Shown here in pieces: positions 28,954-37,662 of a stretch of 64,000 nt of DNA. Position numbers and translations under genes: made by a program. This DNA comes from [Haemophilus] felis. Lineage in GTDB: Bacteria; Pseudomonadota; Gammaproteobacteria; Enterobacterales; Pasteurellaceae. How positions within the stretch are numbered: the stretch's first letter is position 1; each line of letters opens with the position of its first letter. Below the pieces are notes generated by a model, which was not told the DNA's origin, made no database searches, and worked only from the letters and a program-made list of their open reading frames with translations. The DNA is taken from positions 1 through 64,000 of the forward strand of contig MUYB01000005.1 in NCBI GenBank assembly GCA_002015125.1. The letters run 5' to 3'.

Positions 28954-28969
28954 GAAATCCTAGCCTTTT
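28946..28969 (+). terminator. Intrinsic terminator
   Basis: AAGGCTAGGA and TCCTAGCCTT (28946-28955 and 28958-28967) form a perfect 10-bp stem with a two-base gap followed by TT. It closes the small plus-strand ORFs and lies against the end of the broken methylase gene. Confidence 0.75.
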
Positions 28970-28971
28970 GT

Positions 28972-29365
28972 TTAAAACTTATATACCAAATTATCCTCAT
29001 ATTTCCCAGCGTAGCCGGTTGACGTATTCACAATAATCCGCTTATAGCCCTCAAACGCCTGCCAGTTATCCGTTTTATCTTGCAGCATATAGTCTAAAAA
29101 TCGAATAAATTCAGATTTTGTTGAGCTAAAGAAAATAAACCACTATGGCTTGAGGTTTGATTTGTTTAGCGGTGTGGGAAAGTAAACCACTACCACCAAA
29201 CACATCAATAATTGTCCAGCCTTCGCCATCGCCTTTGATGTTTTCATTTAATATGTTTTCAAAATGCTTGAGAAACATTCTCTTTTGCCCAACAAAAGGT
29301 AGCGGAGCTTGTTTAAAGTAAGCTACACCCTGCTTACTTGGCGTAATTTTATTCATTTTTTCCAT
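28972..29365 (-). pseudogene. DNA adenine methylase remnant (prophage)
   Basis: The first part (29126-29365) has the Dam N-terminus: PLPFVGQKRMFLKHF (AdoMet-binding FxGxK) and IIDVFGGSGLLSHTAK. After KPQA the reading frame is lost; in the next frame WFIFFSSTKSEFIRFLDYML continues to a natural-looking C-terminus LVYKF at 28972. The central catalytic portion, including the DPPY-type motif and about 130 residues, is missing. I read it as an internal deletion that inactivates the enzyme. In FluMu-type phages an adenine methylase occupies this end position, where Mu has mom. Confidence 0.75.
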
Positions 29366-29822
29366 TTTTCAACTCTCCATTTTGTAAAATAACCGCCAAC
29401 TGATTTGGATTAAATCGCCAGCCCTCATCACATTCAAAAATCAGGTTAAAACACCATTCCGAACAGAAAAATTTATTTTTCTTCTGACGAAGCCCTAACA
29501 CCAAACCCAACACACCTCGCCAGTCATATTTTGCCCCCGAAGTGCGGTTGAAATAGGCGGTGACTTTATGTTCTGGTAAGCCAATTGGCATAAGATACCA
29601 ATGTTCAGCATTAAGATATTGAAGTGTGATTTTGCGTACCCCGCCATCACGAGGTGAGGAGGAATAAAAATCATATTCAGCGCGATAGTCATATTGCCCC
29701 CATTGCACCAATCGCTTTACCATGATTTCACAATGAGAATACTTTCCTTTAGTGAAAAAGCGAATGAGGCGGTCTTTCCAGTCACCTTTGCCTTGATAAA
29801 AGGCTAAATAGACATTTGCCAT
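29349..29822 (-). CDS. Prophage papain-like (YiiX/NlpC-type) protein
   Basis: The 157-residue protein has a permuted papain-like arrangement: KYSHCEIMV near residues 27-35 would give the catalytic His, KYDWRGVLGLVLG lies mid-protein, and FFCSEWCFNLIF near 118-129 would give the catalytic Cys. Members hydrolyse amide bonds in peptidoglycan or lipids. There is no signal peptide, so phage release would need a holin. It overlaps both the tail-fibre assembly gene (19 bases) and the methylase remnant. Catalytic activity is inferred from motifs only. Confidence 0.6.
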   Translation of the reverse strand: MANVYLAFYQGKGDWKDRLIRFFTKGKYSHCEIMVKRLVQWGQYDYRAEYDFYSSSPRDGGVRKITLQYLNAEHWYLMPIGLPEHKVTAYFNRTSGAKYDWRGVLGLVLGLRQKKNKFFCSEWCFNLIFECDEGWRFNPNQLAVILQNGELKNGKNE

Positions 29823-30409
29823 TGTTCCACCTCACTTTCTATTTCTGCCAATTGTTCTTCATTCTCAGCGCTCAAAATGCGGTCTTCAAATTTTTGACGT
29901 TGACCAATAATGACACCCACAGCAAGAGCAAATTGATTAGATTTCTCAATCACTTTTTGCACTAAGATTTCAAAGGGTACACCACGCTGTTCCGCGATTT
30001 GGCGCAACATTGGCGTTTGTGCTTGTGGGTCGACTGAATAAGCAAGGGCTTCTTTTTCTTGGCGGTAGAAACTTTCGATTTCTGCTTGTGGATAACCAAC
30101 CAACAGCGCATCTTTAAAGCTATCTGCTTTGGTCGCGAGTTTTTTTATTAAATGCGTTTTCTTCTCGGCAAAAAGCTTCGCCTGATTTTCTTCTGAAAGC
30201 ACCCATTGCCCGTTTTCTAGCTGGTGATATTCGCTCGGCTGTGGGTCAATTAATATCGGCTCGCCGTTTTCAGTAGAATAAATTTGTTTGCCGTTGACTT
30301 GCCCTTCTAGCAATCTGTGGTAGGTTTGTTCGCTGATTTCTACGGCGTTTTCAGGGATTGCAGTGTAGCCGTCGTCGAAATAAAAGCCGTCTTTAAAGTA
30401 GATTTGCAT
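29804..30409 (-). CDS. Tail fibre assembly protein
   Basis: A 201-residue protein beginning MQIYFKDGFYFDDGYTAIPENAVEISEQTYHRLLEGQVNGKQI, the typical Tfa N-terminus seen in Mu-like and lambda-like phages, where the product helps tail fibres trimerise. The middle and C-terminus (KADSFKDALLVGYPQAEIESFYRQEKEA) match the Pasteurellaceae prophage form. It would normally follow the tail fibre gene directly, but here the higBA pair (30499-31149, plus strand) lies between them. Confidence 0.8.
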   Translation of the reverse strand: MQIYFKDGFYFDDGYTAIPENAVEISEQTYHRLLEGQVNGKQIYSTENGEPILIDPQPSEYHQLENGQWVLSEENQAKLFAEKKTHLIKKLATKADSFKDALLVGYPQAEIESFYRQEKEALAYSVDPQAQTPMLRQIAEQRGVPFEILVQKVIEKSNQFALAVGVIIGQRQKFEDRILSAENEEQLAEIESEVEQWQMSI

Positions 30410-30498
30410 AGTTGCTCCTGTTGTTAATATTATCCTTGATTTTATAAGTTAAAGATTATATTATTTTTATAAGCTACAATTTATAAAGTCTCCTTGAT

Positions 30499-30846
30499 AT
30501 GAATAATTGGACGGTCGTGTTGACCGATTGTTTTAAATCTTGGCTGTTGCAACAAGATGAGGCTTGTGCGAATACGGTGTTAATCGCCCTTGCTAATCTG
30601 CAAACTTACGGCCCTTTGCTTGGCAGACCCCACGCAGACACGGTGAAGGGTTCGCAATTTCGCAATATGAAAGAATTGCGGGTGCAACATCAAGGCAAGC
30701 CAATTCGTGCATTTTTCGCTTTTGACCCCTTGCGACAAGCCATTGTGCTGTGCGCTGGGGATAAAAGTAACGATAAAAAATTCTACGAGCGAATGATTGC
30801 GTTAGCTGATGCGGAATTTTCTCGCTACCTCGCTACATTGGAGTAA
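30499..30846 (+). CDS. higB: HigB/RelE-type mRNA-cleaving toxin
   Basis: The 115-residue protein belongs to the gp49/HigB group of RelE-fold ribosome-dependent RNases: ANLQTYGPLLGRPHADTVKGSQFRNMKELRVQ, FFAFDPLRQAIVLCAGDKSNDKKFYERMI are diagnostic. The toxin gene precedes the antitoxin by 3 bases, the HigBA order. It is on the strand opposite to the phage late genes, between tail fibre and tail-fibre assembly genes, so it is an accessory gene likely expressed in the lysogen. AT-rich sequence upstream (30430-30490) presumably holds its autoregulated promoter. Confidence 0.88.
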   Translation: MNNWTVVLTDCFKSWLLQQDEACANTVLIALANLQTYGPLLGRPHADTVKGSQFRNMKELRVQHQGKPIRAFFAFDPLRQAIVLCAGDKSNDKKFYERMIALADAEFSRYLATLE

Positions 30847-30849
30847 CCT

Positions 30850-31149
30850 ATGCAAACCCTGAATCAATTTTTATCCGAATTGCCTGTTGAGCGCCAAAAA
30901 GCCATTCAAGAAAAAGCCGATGAACTTATTCTTGAAACAGGTATTGCGATGCTCCGTGAAGAACTGAATTTGTCGCAACAACAAATCGCTAACCTGTTAG
31001 GCGTATCGCAACCTGCGGTGGTGCAAATCGAACAACGAGGCAATGACATTAAGCTCGCCACCCTCAAACGCTACGTAGAGGCGATGGGCGGTAAATTAAG
31101 CCTTTCCGTTGAACTTCCTACAGGCGCTAGTCGAGTGTTTACGGTGTAA
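30850..31149 (+). CDS. higA: HigA-type antitoxin (XRE family)
   Basis: A 99-residue protein with a Cro/cI helix-turn-helix at about 36-63 (ELNLSQQQIANLLGVSQPAVVQIEQRG) and the typical HigA ending RYVEAMGGKLSLSVELP. It would neutralise the toxin encoded immediately upstream and repress their shared promoter. Four bases beyond the toxin stop codon, the genes are translationally close. It ends just before the convergent tail fibre gene. Confidence 0.88.
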   Translation: MQTLNQFLSELPVERQKAIQEKADELILETGIAMLREELNLSQQQIANLLGVSQPAVVQIEQRGNDIKLATLKRYVEAMGGKLSLSVELPTGASRVFTV

Positions 31150-31200
31150 AGCTCTCATTTCTATTGGTGGGCTAATGCCCACCCTGCACCTAGGCCTATG

Positions 31201-32376
31201 TTAATGCCCAATAGCGAACCAGTAAGCATAGTCTTCACTAGGTCTCGCGCCTTCAAATAAAGTAAATTCGCGATTGTTGTGAATATAAGCAGTCCAAACT
31301 GAGCCATTATCAAAATTGTGAAGATTACAGGTAGCTACCAGCATAAATGCGTTGTTTGGGAAAGCAATATTAAACAGTGTTTTTACACTGTCTCTTGCCC
31401 GCCCCCACTGTAAAATCAATCCGTTTGGTAATTTCGTCCAACCTGCTCCAGCGAGATTTTGTGCAAACCCATTATGTTGATTAATTAATTTAACAACCTC
31501 TGGATTAAAATCCGTAATCTGGCTTACTGTATGAGTGTGAACTCTATCTGCTTTATCTTGCAAATTCTGCGCTAATTGGCTATTGTCAGTGCGTTTCCAT
31601 TCCGACCAGCTGTTATTGTTGCTTGCGGTTTGCCAGCGTTCGTATGTTTCGCCTGAATAGTGTCGTCTGAAAATCTGATGACACCAGCTTTCATTGCCTG
31701 CCCCGCCTGTAATCACTTGCAGATTGCCTGTAAAGCCTTGCGATTGTCGCGCGCCCTCTTTAGGGCGGTTGTAGCTGTTGTGAATGGAATTAATGGAATA
31801 AATCCCTGCAGTGCGGTAGTCGTTTAGGTTGCCTGTGGCGGTTCTCAGTTGAAAATCCGTAATGCCGTAACCTGCAAGGGTGGTCGCTGGGCTTTGTTTG
31901 CTGTTGGCTAAATCATAAGCGTTTTTCACCGCTCTTGAGGTGGCGACCGTGTCGGAACTGTTGCTGTTGGTAGCGCTGGATTTTTTGCTATTGGGAATAA
32001 AATCCAAATTCGCAGTGCGCCTTTCAAGCAGGTCTTTAACCGCTTTAATGGCTTTCGGCGTCGCCGCTTTAGTTTCATCTTCGCTATCCGTAGCATTAGA
32101 TAGCTGCACCTTACCTGCAATGGCAAGACTGGCTGTAGGGATATTGTTGTTTATCACCGATTGAATCGCTTGGTAAATTTGTGTTTTTTGGCTAGGAATA
32201 GGGGTAAGTTGCGCTTGTTGAAGCAGGTATTTAAACTCCTCGCCAAAATCACGAAGATGAGCCTGCACATCATTAAGCCACACATCTGTTACCCTTGTCC
32301 CTTGCTCACCTGTGGCTGGGTTGCCGTTGTGGAACAAACCGTCCGTGGATTGTATTTGTGGAAGTAAATCTTTCAT
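31201..32376 (-). CDS. Phage tail fibre protein
   Basis: The 391-residue protein starts with the Mu-type fibre N-terminus (DLLPQIQSTDGLFHNGNP, TRVTDVWLNDVQAHL). Two phage fibre repeats follow (VQLSNATDSEDETKAATPKAIKAVKDL and TVATSRAVKNAYDLAN). The distal part ends WTKLPNGLILQWGRARD...FPNNAF...AIGH, the receptor-binding tip domain found on many prophage fibres. HTHTVSQITDF is the metal-binding collar-like motif. It is short compared with Mu gpS, as is usual in Haemophilus prophages. Confidence 0.85.
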   Translation of the reverse strand: MKDLLPQIQSTDGLFHNGNPATGEQGTRVTDVWLNDVQAHLRDFGEEFKYLLQQAQLTPIPSQKTQIYQAIQSVINNNIPTASLAIAGKVQLSNATDSEDETKAATPKAIKAVKDLLERRTANLDFIPNSKKSSATNSNSSDTVATSRAVKNAYDLANSKQSPATTLAGYGITDFQLRTATGNLNDYRTAGIYSINSIHNSYNRPKEGARQSQGFTGNLQVITGGAGNESWCHQIFRRHYSGETYERWQTASNNNSWSEWKRTDNSQLAQNLQDKADRVHTHTVSQITDFNPEVVKLINQHNGFAQNLAGAGWTKLPNGLILQWGRARDSVKTLFNIAFPNNAFMLVATCNLHNFDNGSVWTAYIHNNREFTLFEGARPSEDYAYWFAIGH

Positions 32377-32403
32377 CGCTAATCTCTCTTTGGTTGTTTG
32401 AGG

Positions 32404-32991
32404 TTATTGGGTTTGATAAGCAAAATAACAGTAAGTGTGCGCAGGTTTTAAATCGCGGAAAAACTCTTCCACAATAGGGTCGCCAAAACTGACCAGTGAA
32501 TCACCTGCAACCGAATTCCATGCCCTGAAATACACAATATTGTCATCGCCATTAACGACCGTAACTCGCCATATAAAGATTAAGTTTTCCCGTGGTTCAT
32601 CTTGAAACAAATTGATATCACCCAAATTAGGCAAATCATTTTGTAATGGTGAAAATTCTTTGATTTCAATGTGATAACCAATACTCTCGGCAAGTTTGGT
32701 AAAATAAGGAATAGAAAGCCCGCCCAGTGCGTTAAGCTGAATAATGACCCGCTTAACCCGTTCTTGATAAGACTTACTGAAATTCGGTTTAATACCGCAC
32801 ACCCGCTCCCAGTCGGCAAGCATTTGCCCTGAGGTGTTAGGAACAACGGCGTTGAGCATATCTATTGCGTTTTGCTGTAAACGCTCAAAGGCGCCGCCAT
32901 CCACTTCGCATTGAATTAAAAAACGCTCGCCATTGATTTGATAACTTACGGGCGGATAAAGCTGACTGAGCGCGGTTTTATAGGCGTTCAT
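32404..32991 (-). CDS. Mu gp48-like baseplate protein (DUF2313)
   Basis: The 195-residue protein has the YmfQ/DUF2313 start MNAYKTALSQLYPPVSYQ and the conserved ADWERVCGIKPN segment. Mu gp48 is a baseplate wedge-linked protein encoded between gp47 and the fibre gene, exactly the position here. It overlaps the gp47-like gene by one base. Confidence 0.85.
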   Translation of the reverse strand: MNAYKTALSQLYPPVSYQINGERFLIQCEVDGGAFERLQQNAIDMLNAVVPNTSGQMLADWERVCGIKPNFSKSYQERVKRVIIQLNALGGLSIPYFTKLAESIGYHIEIKEFSPLQNDLPNLGDINLFQDEPRENLIFIWRVTVVNGDDNIVYFRAWNSVAGDSLVSFGDPIVEEFFRDLKPAHTYCYFAYQTQ

Positions 32992-34055
32992 TAATCCATC
33001 TCCGTTACTGTTACCCTACCCAATCTAAACCACTCAATTTTGCTTATGGTATCTGCTTTGCGATTGACTACTGGTGTGGTAAAGCGACGGTCAACCACGC
33101 CAATAAGGTTATTAACCACCGCTTCACATTGAGAAACAATTAAATCGTCGCCCAGAATAAGGGTTTTAAAATAATCACTTAAGGCTTTTTCAATGGTGCT
33201 TTTAGCCTCCGTAAGCGTTAGCCCAGATAGACGCACCTGCATAGTAAAATCCACTTGAGTAACATCGGGCGGCACCACCTTTGATTCAATCGCCATTACA
33301 GATCGCACTTCATCAATAAAACGCTGACAACGCTCAATGGTTTCGCTGCTCGGAATATTATTATTGGACGTAATCGCAATATCTACCGTCCCTAAACCAC
33401 GACGCAACGGGTACACATAAGCCGCATCCACACCGTCTACCGATAACGCCCAGTTGCGATAATCATAGCGATTACCGCCTGCTGGCGGTCGACGAATAAG
33501 TTCGAGCAAGCGCTCCAGTAATGAGCTGTCACTTTCTGCATCAGTACCGCCTAAAATATGATTGAGCACCACCTCAGTTTGCACACCTGCAGGCGCAGAC
33601 ATAAAGTTAGCTTTAGTAGCATGGAGAATATTTTGATTTGCGCCTGTGGCAAGGGAGCGTACCGCAATAGTCACACGACCTGAACTATCAATCACCGCGC
33701 TTTCCAAGGTCTCATAAAAACGATTGTCTTCGGTTTTAATTTGTAAACCAGCTTTAATTTGCGCATTTTCATTGCCTGTTATGGTCGCACCTTGTCCACT
33801 TGCATAAGTAGCATTACGACGACGCAAACCACGCAAAGAGGCGTGCTTTTCTAAAAAATCCGTATCCGCCGTATCGGGGAAAAATTGTTTGATAATCCAT
33901 TTCTGATGAGCATATAACCCCTCTGCCACTGCACTAAGAGCAGAGGCACGAGCGTAATTATCGCTATCAACACTGACATCCGCTTTAGGATCTAAGGCTT
34001 GATAGTCTCGCAAAATCGCCTTGCGAATCTCCTCAAGCGTTGGCACAAATAACAT
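32991..34055 (-). CDS. Baseplate protein J-like (Mu gp47)
   Basis: Baseplate J family wedge protein of contractile tails. It is 354 residues long, beginning LFVPTLEEIRKAILRDYQALDPKADVSVDSD and containing GTDAESDSSLLERLLELIRRPPAGGNRYDYRNWALSVDGV and AYVYPLRRGLGTVDIAI, the conserved core of the family. The C-terminal DRRFTTPVVNRKADTISKIEWFRLG is also standard. Order gp46-gp47-gp48 is preserved. Confidence 0.92.
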   Translation of the reverse strand: MLFVPTLEEIRKAILRDYQALDPKADVSVDSDNYARASALSAVAEGLYAHQKWIIKQFFPDTADTDFLEKHASLRGLRRRNATYASGQGATITGNENAQIKAGLQIKTEDNRFYETLESAVIDSSGRVTIAVRSLATGANQNILHATKANFMSAPAGVQTEVVLNHILGGTDAESDSSLLERLLELIRRPPAGGNRYDYRNWALSVDGVDAAYVYPLRRGLGTVDIAITSNNNIPSSETIERCQRFIDEVRSVMAIESKVVPPDVTQVDFTMQVRLSGLTLTEAKSTIEKALSDYFKTLILGDDLIVSQCEAVVNNLIGVVDRRFTTPVVNRKADTISKIEWFRLGRVTVTEMD

Positions 34056-34079
34056 AATTAAACCTCGTTTAAATCCAAT

Positions 34080-34430
34080 TTAAATGAGCTTCACAGGGTG
34101 CTTGAACTCAAATCCATTGCCACGGTTATCCTCAACGGAAATGGTTAAAATCAAGGTGCTGTTATGAGGTTGCGCATAAGATACTGTGATATTTTTTGCG
34201 CGACCATCATCCAGTAAAGGTTGCAATGCTTCTTCTGCATATTGCTGAGCTAGCAATCCCACTCGCTCCACGTCTTTTTCACGTTGCAGTAAATGGAGCA
34301 GAGAACCTACGCGCCCATCTGCCCACCAAGAACCCAATGGTGTTGTTAATCGGATATACACGGCATTTTGCAATGTACTGATTTGTTTATCGGTATAGTC
34401 CCCGCTGAGCGGGCTGATTTCTCTGTCCAT
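34080..34430 (-). CDS. Mu gp46-like baseplate protein (gpW/gp25-like)
   Basis: The 116-residue protein begins MDREISPLSGDYT and has YIRLTTPLGSWWADGRVGSLLHLLQREKD, the signature of Mu gp46, a gp25-like wedge component. It sits between the gp45 and gp47 equivalents. The 108 bases between it and gp45 contain no other gene that I can support. Confidence 0.88.
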   Translation of the reverse strand: MDREISPLSGDYTDKQISTLQNAVYIRLTTPLGSWWADGRVGSLLHLLQREKDVERVGLLAQQYAEEALQPLLDDGRAKNITVSYAQPHNSTLILTISVEDNRGNGFEFKHPVKLI

Positions 34431-34538
34431 GTTGATAGAGTAAAGGAAGGAAAGAAAAGAAAGGCGGTGAGAGGGTTCAACGTTCAGGATGTGATTCAGG
34501 TTTACCGTCGGAACGCCAAGGCGGCATTCCTAAAGTGA

Positions 34539-35222
34539 TTATTGCGGTCCGCCCGTAGAGCCGCCACTGTCACTCGGGTGAGTATGCCCTGTAAGAGAAA
34601 TACCGCTCGCGATAACATCGCTATCCGTGGTGTAGCTACCGCCAGTTTGACTAATATTGCCATTAAAGGAAGCGCCGCTGCCACCTGAAATTGCCATACC
34701 GCCATTGCCATTGATCACGCCTTGGGCGGTGAATATGGCTGAGGTTTCAAGTTTTGGGGTAGTAAAATCTGCTGAAGATGAAGCAGAAGTCTGATAGGTT
34801 TGGCAATTCAACTGATAGCTTTTGCAGGTTAGCTTAAACACATCGCAATCCACTTCAATTAAGCGCCCCTGCTTTAAGATAATGGTGCTACCGCTCTGGT
34901 CATAAACCGCCACCTCGCCACCTTGTAAATTTTTTACGCGAAAACTCCCGTTTTCCGTGGCGATAACAATGCTATGGGTGGTTTTACCGCCCACAGGCAA
35001 CACCACTACTTGAGTGCCCGCAGGCGGTACAGAAGTGAACCCAAACTGTTGCATAAACTCCACATCTTGTAAGGTTTCTTCTGCTAATCCTGATACTTGC
35101 ACTTTTTGGATATTATCTGCACTTTTAACTAAATTAAGCACACCACGAAAAGCAAGGCGCACATCATACAATGTATTATTGATTTTCTCTTGCAATTTAC
35201 GCCCCAAATTTCTCATTCCCAA
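34539..35222 (-). CDS. Baseplate spike protein (Mu gp45)
   Basis: This protein forms the membrane-piercing spike. The N-terminal OB-fold part (about 1-110) has GTQVVVLPVGGKTTHSIVIATENG; the C-terminal part is a Gly/Ser-rich beta-helix with GISLTGHTHPSDSGGSTGG near the end, whose HTH motif binds iron at the tip in Mu gp45 and P2 gpV. At 227 residues it is close to the Mu length. It overlaps the gp44 equivalent by 10 bases. Confidence 0.9.
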   Translation of the reverse strand: MGMRNLGRKLQEKINNTLYDVRLAFRGVLNLVKSADNIQKVQVSGLAEETLQDVEFMQQFGFTSVPPAGTQVVVLPVGGKTTHSIVIATENGSFRVKNLQGGEVAVYDQSGSTIILKQGRLIEVDCDVFKLTCKSYQLNCQTYQTSASSSADFTTPKLETSAIFTAQGVINGNGGMAISGGSGASFNGNISQTGGSYTTDSDVIASGISLTGHTHPSDSGGSTGGPQ

Positions 35223-36352
35223 CCTCCTTTACCATCAGATACTAGCAACTTGCCTTGGGTTTGTTTTTTCCGCCATCCTTGCCCTTGCTTGCTCTCTCGT
35301 TTTGGCTTGTAAACATCGGGGGTCCAAACACCATCTTGCTTAAAGCGTAACTCTGTTTGCGTACCGCCACTACGTGAAAGCATGAATCGACGCCCCATTA
35401 AAAAGAAAATATCATCAATGCCATATTCTTCGCAGTAAATATACACCCGCTGACCGGGCATCCATAATTCCCCTTTTTGGGTTTTATGGTCTGGTACAGT
35501 AATGGTTAAATTAAAGGTCTCTAATTTGGTGTCAGATAGGTATTTCTTCGCCCATTTTTGCAATACCGCCAAATCTTCCACATCAGGCACAACCACGGTT
35601 TTGGGTTTATAGGTTTTAATGTCAGGATTTTTATATACCCATTTTAAATCGTTTTTATTATCATCCCCCGAGCGCCCGTGGCGTTGCGCTAAAAAGGTCA
35701 CCTCGCTAAAGGCTTGCGACACATCAAAGGTTAAATTCCCTTGAGAGAAATTATTGCGCTCTGCGCCATTGGTTTTAAAGCATAATAAACTTGCCACGGG
35801 TGCCACCGAATAATCTGCACCGCCAATCGTTAACACACCATTTGGCTCAAACCACGCATGCAACCCAGCGGAATTGGCACAGCGCACCACGGCATTCCAT
35901 GCGGTTTCGCCAATATCGATATCAATTTTATCCAAGGTAGGATTTTCTTTTGCTTTTAGCGCCACCTGATTAATGCCCAAAGGTGAAACAATTTTTTTAA
36001 CCGCATCAAGCAAGCTCAACCCTTTTACATTGGTAATAGGTGCCGAACAGTCAACTAAAATCGCAGCTTTATCTCGCCCATTTAAGCTAAAAGTACGACT
36101 GGTTTTGCTAAAACCATGAGAGGTGGTATCCACAATGCCAGTCAATACCAACTCACCATTAATTTTAACCTTAACCTCTTTGCCAGTGAAATTGGGGATT
36201 TTTGTCTCAGAAGAAGGAACGCCAATATCAAACTTGAAGGCATCGGCAGCAATTAAAAAATCACTGTCAATATCATAGGATTTCCAGTGTTTATGCGCCT
36301 TACCGTCGATTTCAACGACAACTTCATTATGAAAAGGATAATTATCTTGCAT
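35213..36352 (-). CDS. Baseplate hub protein (Mu gp44/P, gpD family)
   Basis: The 379-residue protein belongs to the phage late control gpD/Mu P family that forms the hub beneath the spike. Visible are FTGKEVKVKINGELVLTGIVDTTS, IGETAWNAVVRCANSAGLHAWFEPNGVLTIGG and a C-terminal RFMLSRSGGTQTELRFKQDGVW. Residues of the hub domain are complete and no lysozyme domain is fused. It overlaps both neighbours by about 10 bases. Confidence 0.9.
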   Translation of the reverse strand: MQDNYPFHNEVVVEIDGKAHKHWKSYDIDSDFLIAADAFKFDIGVPSSETKIPNFTGKEVKVKINGELVLTGIVDTTSHGFSKTSRTFSLNGRDKAAILVDCSAPITNVKGLSLLDAVKKIVSPLGINQVALKAKENPTLDKIDIDIGETAWNAVVRCANSAGLHAWFEPNGVLTIGGADYSVAPVASLLCFKTNGAERNNFSQGNLTFDVSQAFSEVTFLAQRHGRSGDDNKNDLKWVYKNPDIKTYKPKTVVVPDVEDLAVLQKWAKKYLSDTKLETFNLTITVPDHKTQKGELWMPGQRVYIYCEEYGIDDIFFLMGRRFMLSRSGGTQTELRFKQDGVWTPDVYKPKRESKQGQGWRKKQTQGKLLVSDGKGGWE

Positions 36353-37661
36353 AGCTATTTAACACCTCACCACGCTGAATAAAATTAGGCTGACGAATAT
36401 GCGCATTTAAACGCAGCAATTCTTGCGCGCGTCGATAGTCGCCATAAAAGACATGCGCCACTTGTTGAATAGTGCCATCTATCTCCACTGTACGAACAAT
36501 TAAGGGTGGTTTACGATTAATTGCCGCAAGGGCAAGTTGGGTGATGTATTGCCCTTGTTTGCGCAACCCCTCGCTAACAAGATGTGTTTGAGTATAAAGC
36601 CCTGTATTCGGCACAGAAAAATCAACACTCGGCCTTTCTTCTTTCGCTAGCGTGCGCACGCTGTTTAAGGTTTTTAAAATCTGTAACCGCACTTTGGTCG
36701 CCGCATACTCAATATCGCTCGGCAATAAAGTAGAGTCTTGCATAAAATCCGTGGCAATTTTGACCAAACTGGCACTGCAGGCTAATTGCAAGACACAACG
36801 TACCTCTTTCACATCTTGTGCGCTCAATGTGTTAGTGCGAGTCGCCACTCTGCTAGGTTTTAAGGATTGCACGGTAGCGCCTGAAACCAACATAGCAGGA
36901 ATCCCTTCCACGGTTTTAATGCTACGCAGCACTTCTTCGAACTTGGCACGAGGGGTAAGTTCTACCCTTTCTGCAATTTGAGTTAATCCTAGCTCAACCA
37001 TGGTTAAAATATCTTTACAGGCAGCCTGGGTTTGAGACTGAAAAATGGCTGAGTTAATATGAGGGGAAAGCGAAAATTTCCCTTGGTCAATATCAAATAA
37101 ATCTCGCAATTGCTCATATACACCAAATACCGCGCCCCCCAATAGACGTTCTTTGACATTACGCGCAAAAGCAACATATTCTATCACCGTAGCGAATAAC
37201 CCCTGCACTTCATCAATAAAATCCTCTAATTGATTCAACAGGGCATCAATTTTTGATAACAAACCATTTTCATCTAAGAAAATCGGCTTGGCTGGCGTTG
37301 CCTCTCGAAACACTAAATCTAAGGTAACATAATCGGCGTATTCCGCATCGTGATGAAACTGCATCGACACACAAAGCATATTTGGCAAACGTCCACGAAT
37401 CGGATGCACCAACACATCAGGACCTTGTTTTTTCATTTGTTCTAGGCATTTTTTAAACTGGGTAAAATAACCCTCGCCATAAAACACGGCACTCATTCGC
37501 ACCTTAAGGGGGTTTAACCCTAAATCCTCCAAGTCCGCCCCATTAACAAAAGGGTAGCTATGTTCAATAACCGCTCGCTCTAGGCTATCATCCACATTAA
37601 ACACATCGAAGCGTACACCACGATAGGAAGCACGCTGAATTGGCATTGTCCAACCTCTCAT
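36342..37661 (-). CDS. DNA circularisation/baseplate protein N (Mu gp43)
   Basis: This protein carries the DNA_circ_N domain: ASYRGVRFDVFNVDDSLERAVIEHSYPFVNGADLEDLG and VHPIRGRLPNMLCVSMQF. In Mu it is a baseplate component; the name circularisation is historical. The frame extends to 37724, inside the tape-measure gene, but the ATG at 37661 has a GAGGG site and starts MRGWTMPIQRASYRG, which fits the family; it lies directly after the tape-measure stop. Length with this start is 439 residues. Confidence 0.88.
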   Translation of the reverse strand: MRGWTMPIQRASYRGVRFDVFNVDDSLERAVIEHSYPFVNGADLEDLGLNPLKVRMSAVFYGEGYFTQFKKCLEQMKKQGPDVLVHPIRGRLPNMLCVSMQFHHDAEYADYVTLDLVFREATPAKPIFLDENGLLSKIDALLNQLEDFIDEVQGLFATVIEYVAFARNVKERLLGGAVFGVYEQLRDLFDIDQGKFSLSPHINSAIFQSQTQAACKDILTMVELGLTQIAERVELTPRAKFEEVLRSIKTVEGIPAMLVSGATVQSLKPSRVATRTNTLSAQDVKEVRCVLQLACSASLVKIATDFMQDSTLLPSDIEYAATKVRLQILKTLNSVRTLAKEERPSVDFSVPNTGLYTQTHLVSEGLRKQGQYITQLALAAINRKPPLIVRTVEIDGTIQQVAHVFYGDYRRAQELLRLNAHIRQPNFIQRGEVLNSYAR

Positions 37662-37662
37662 A

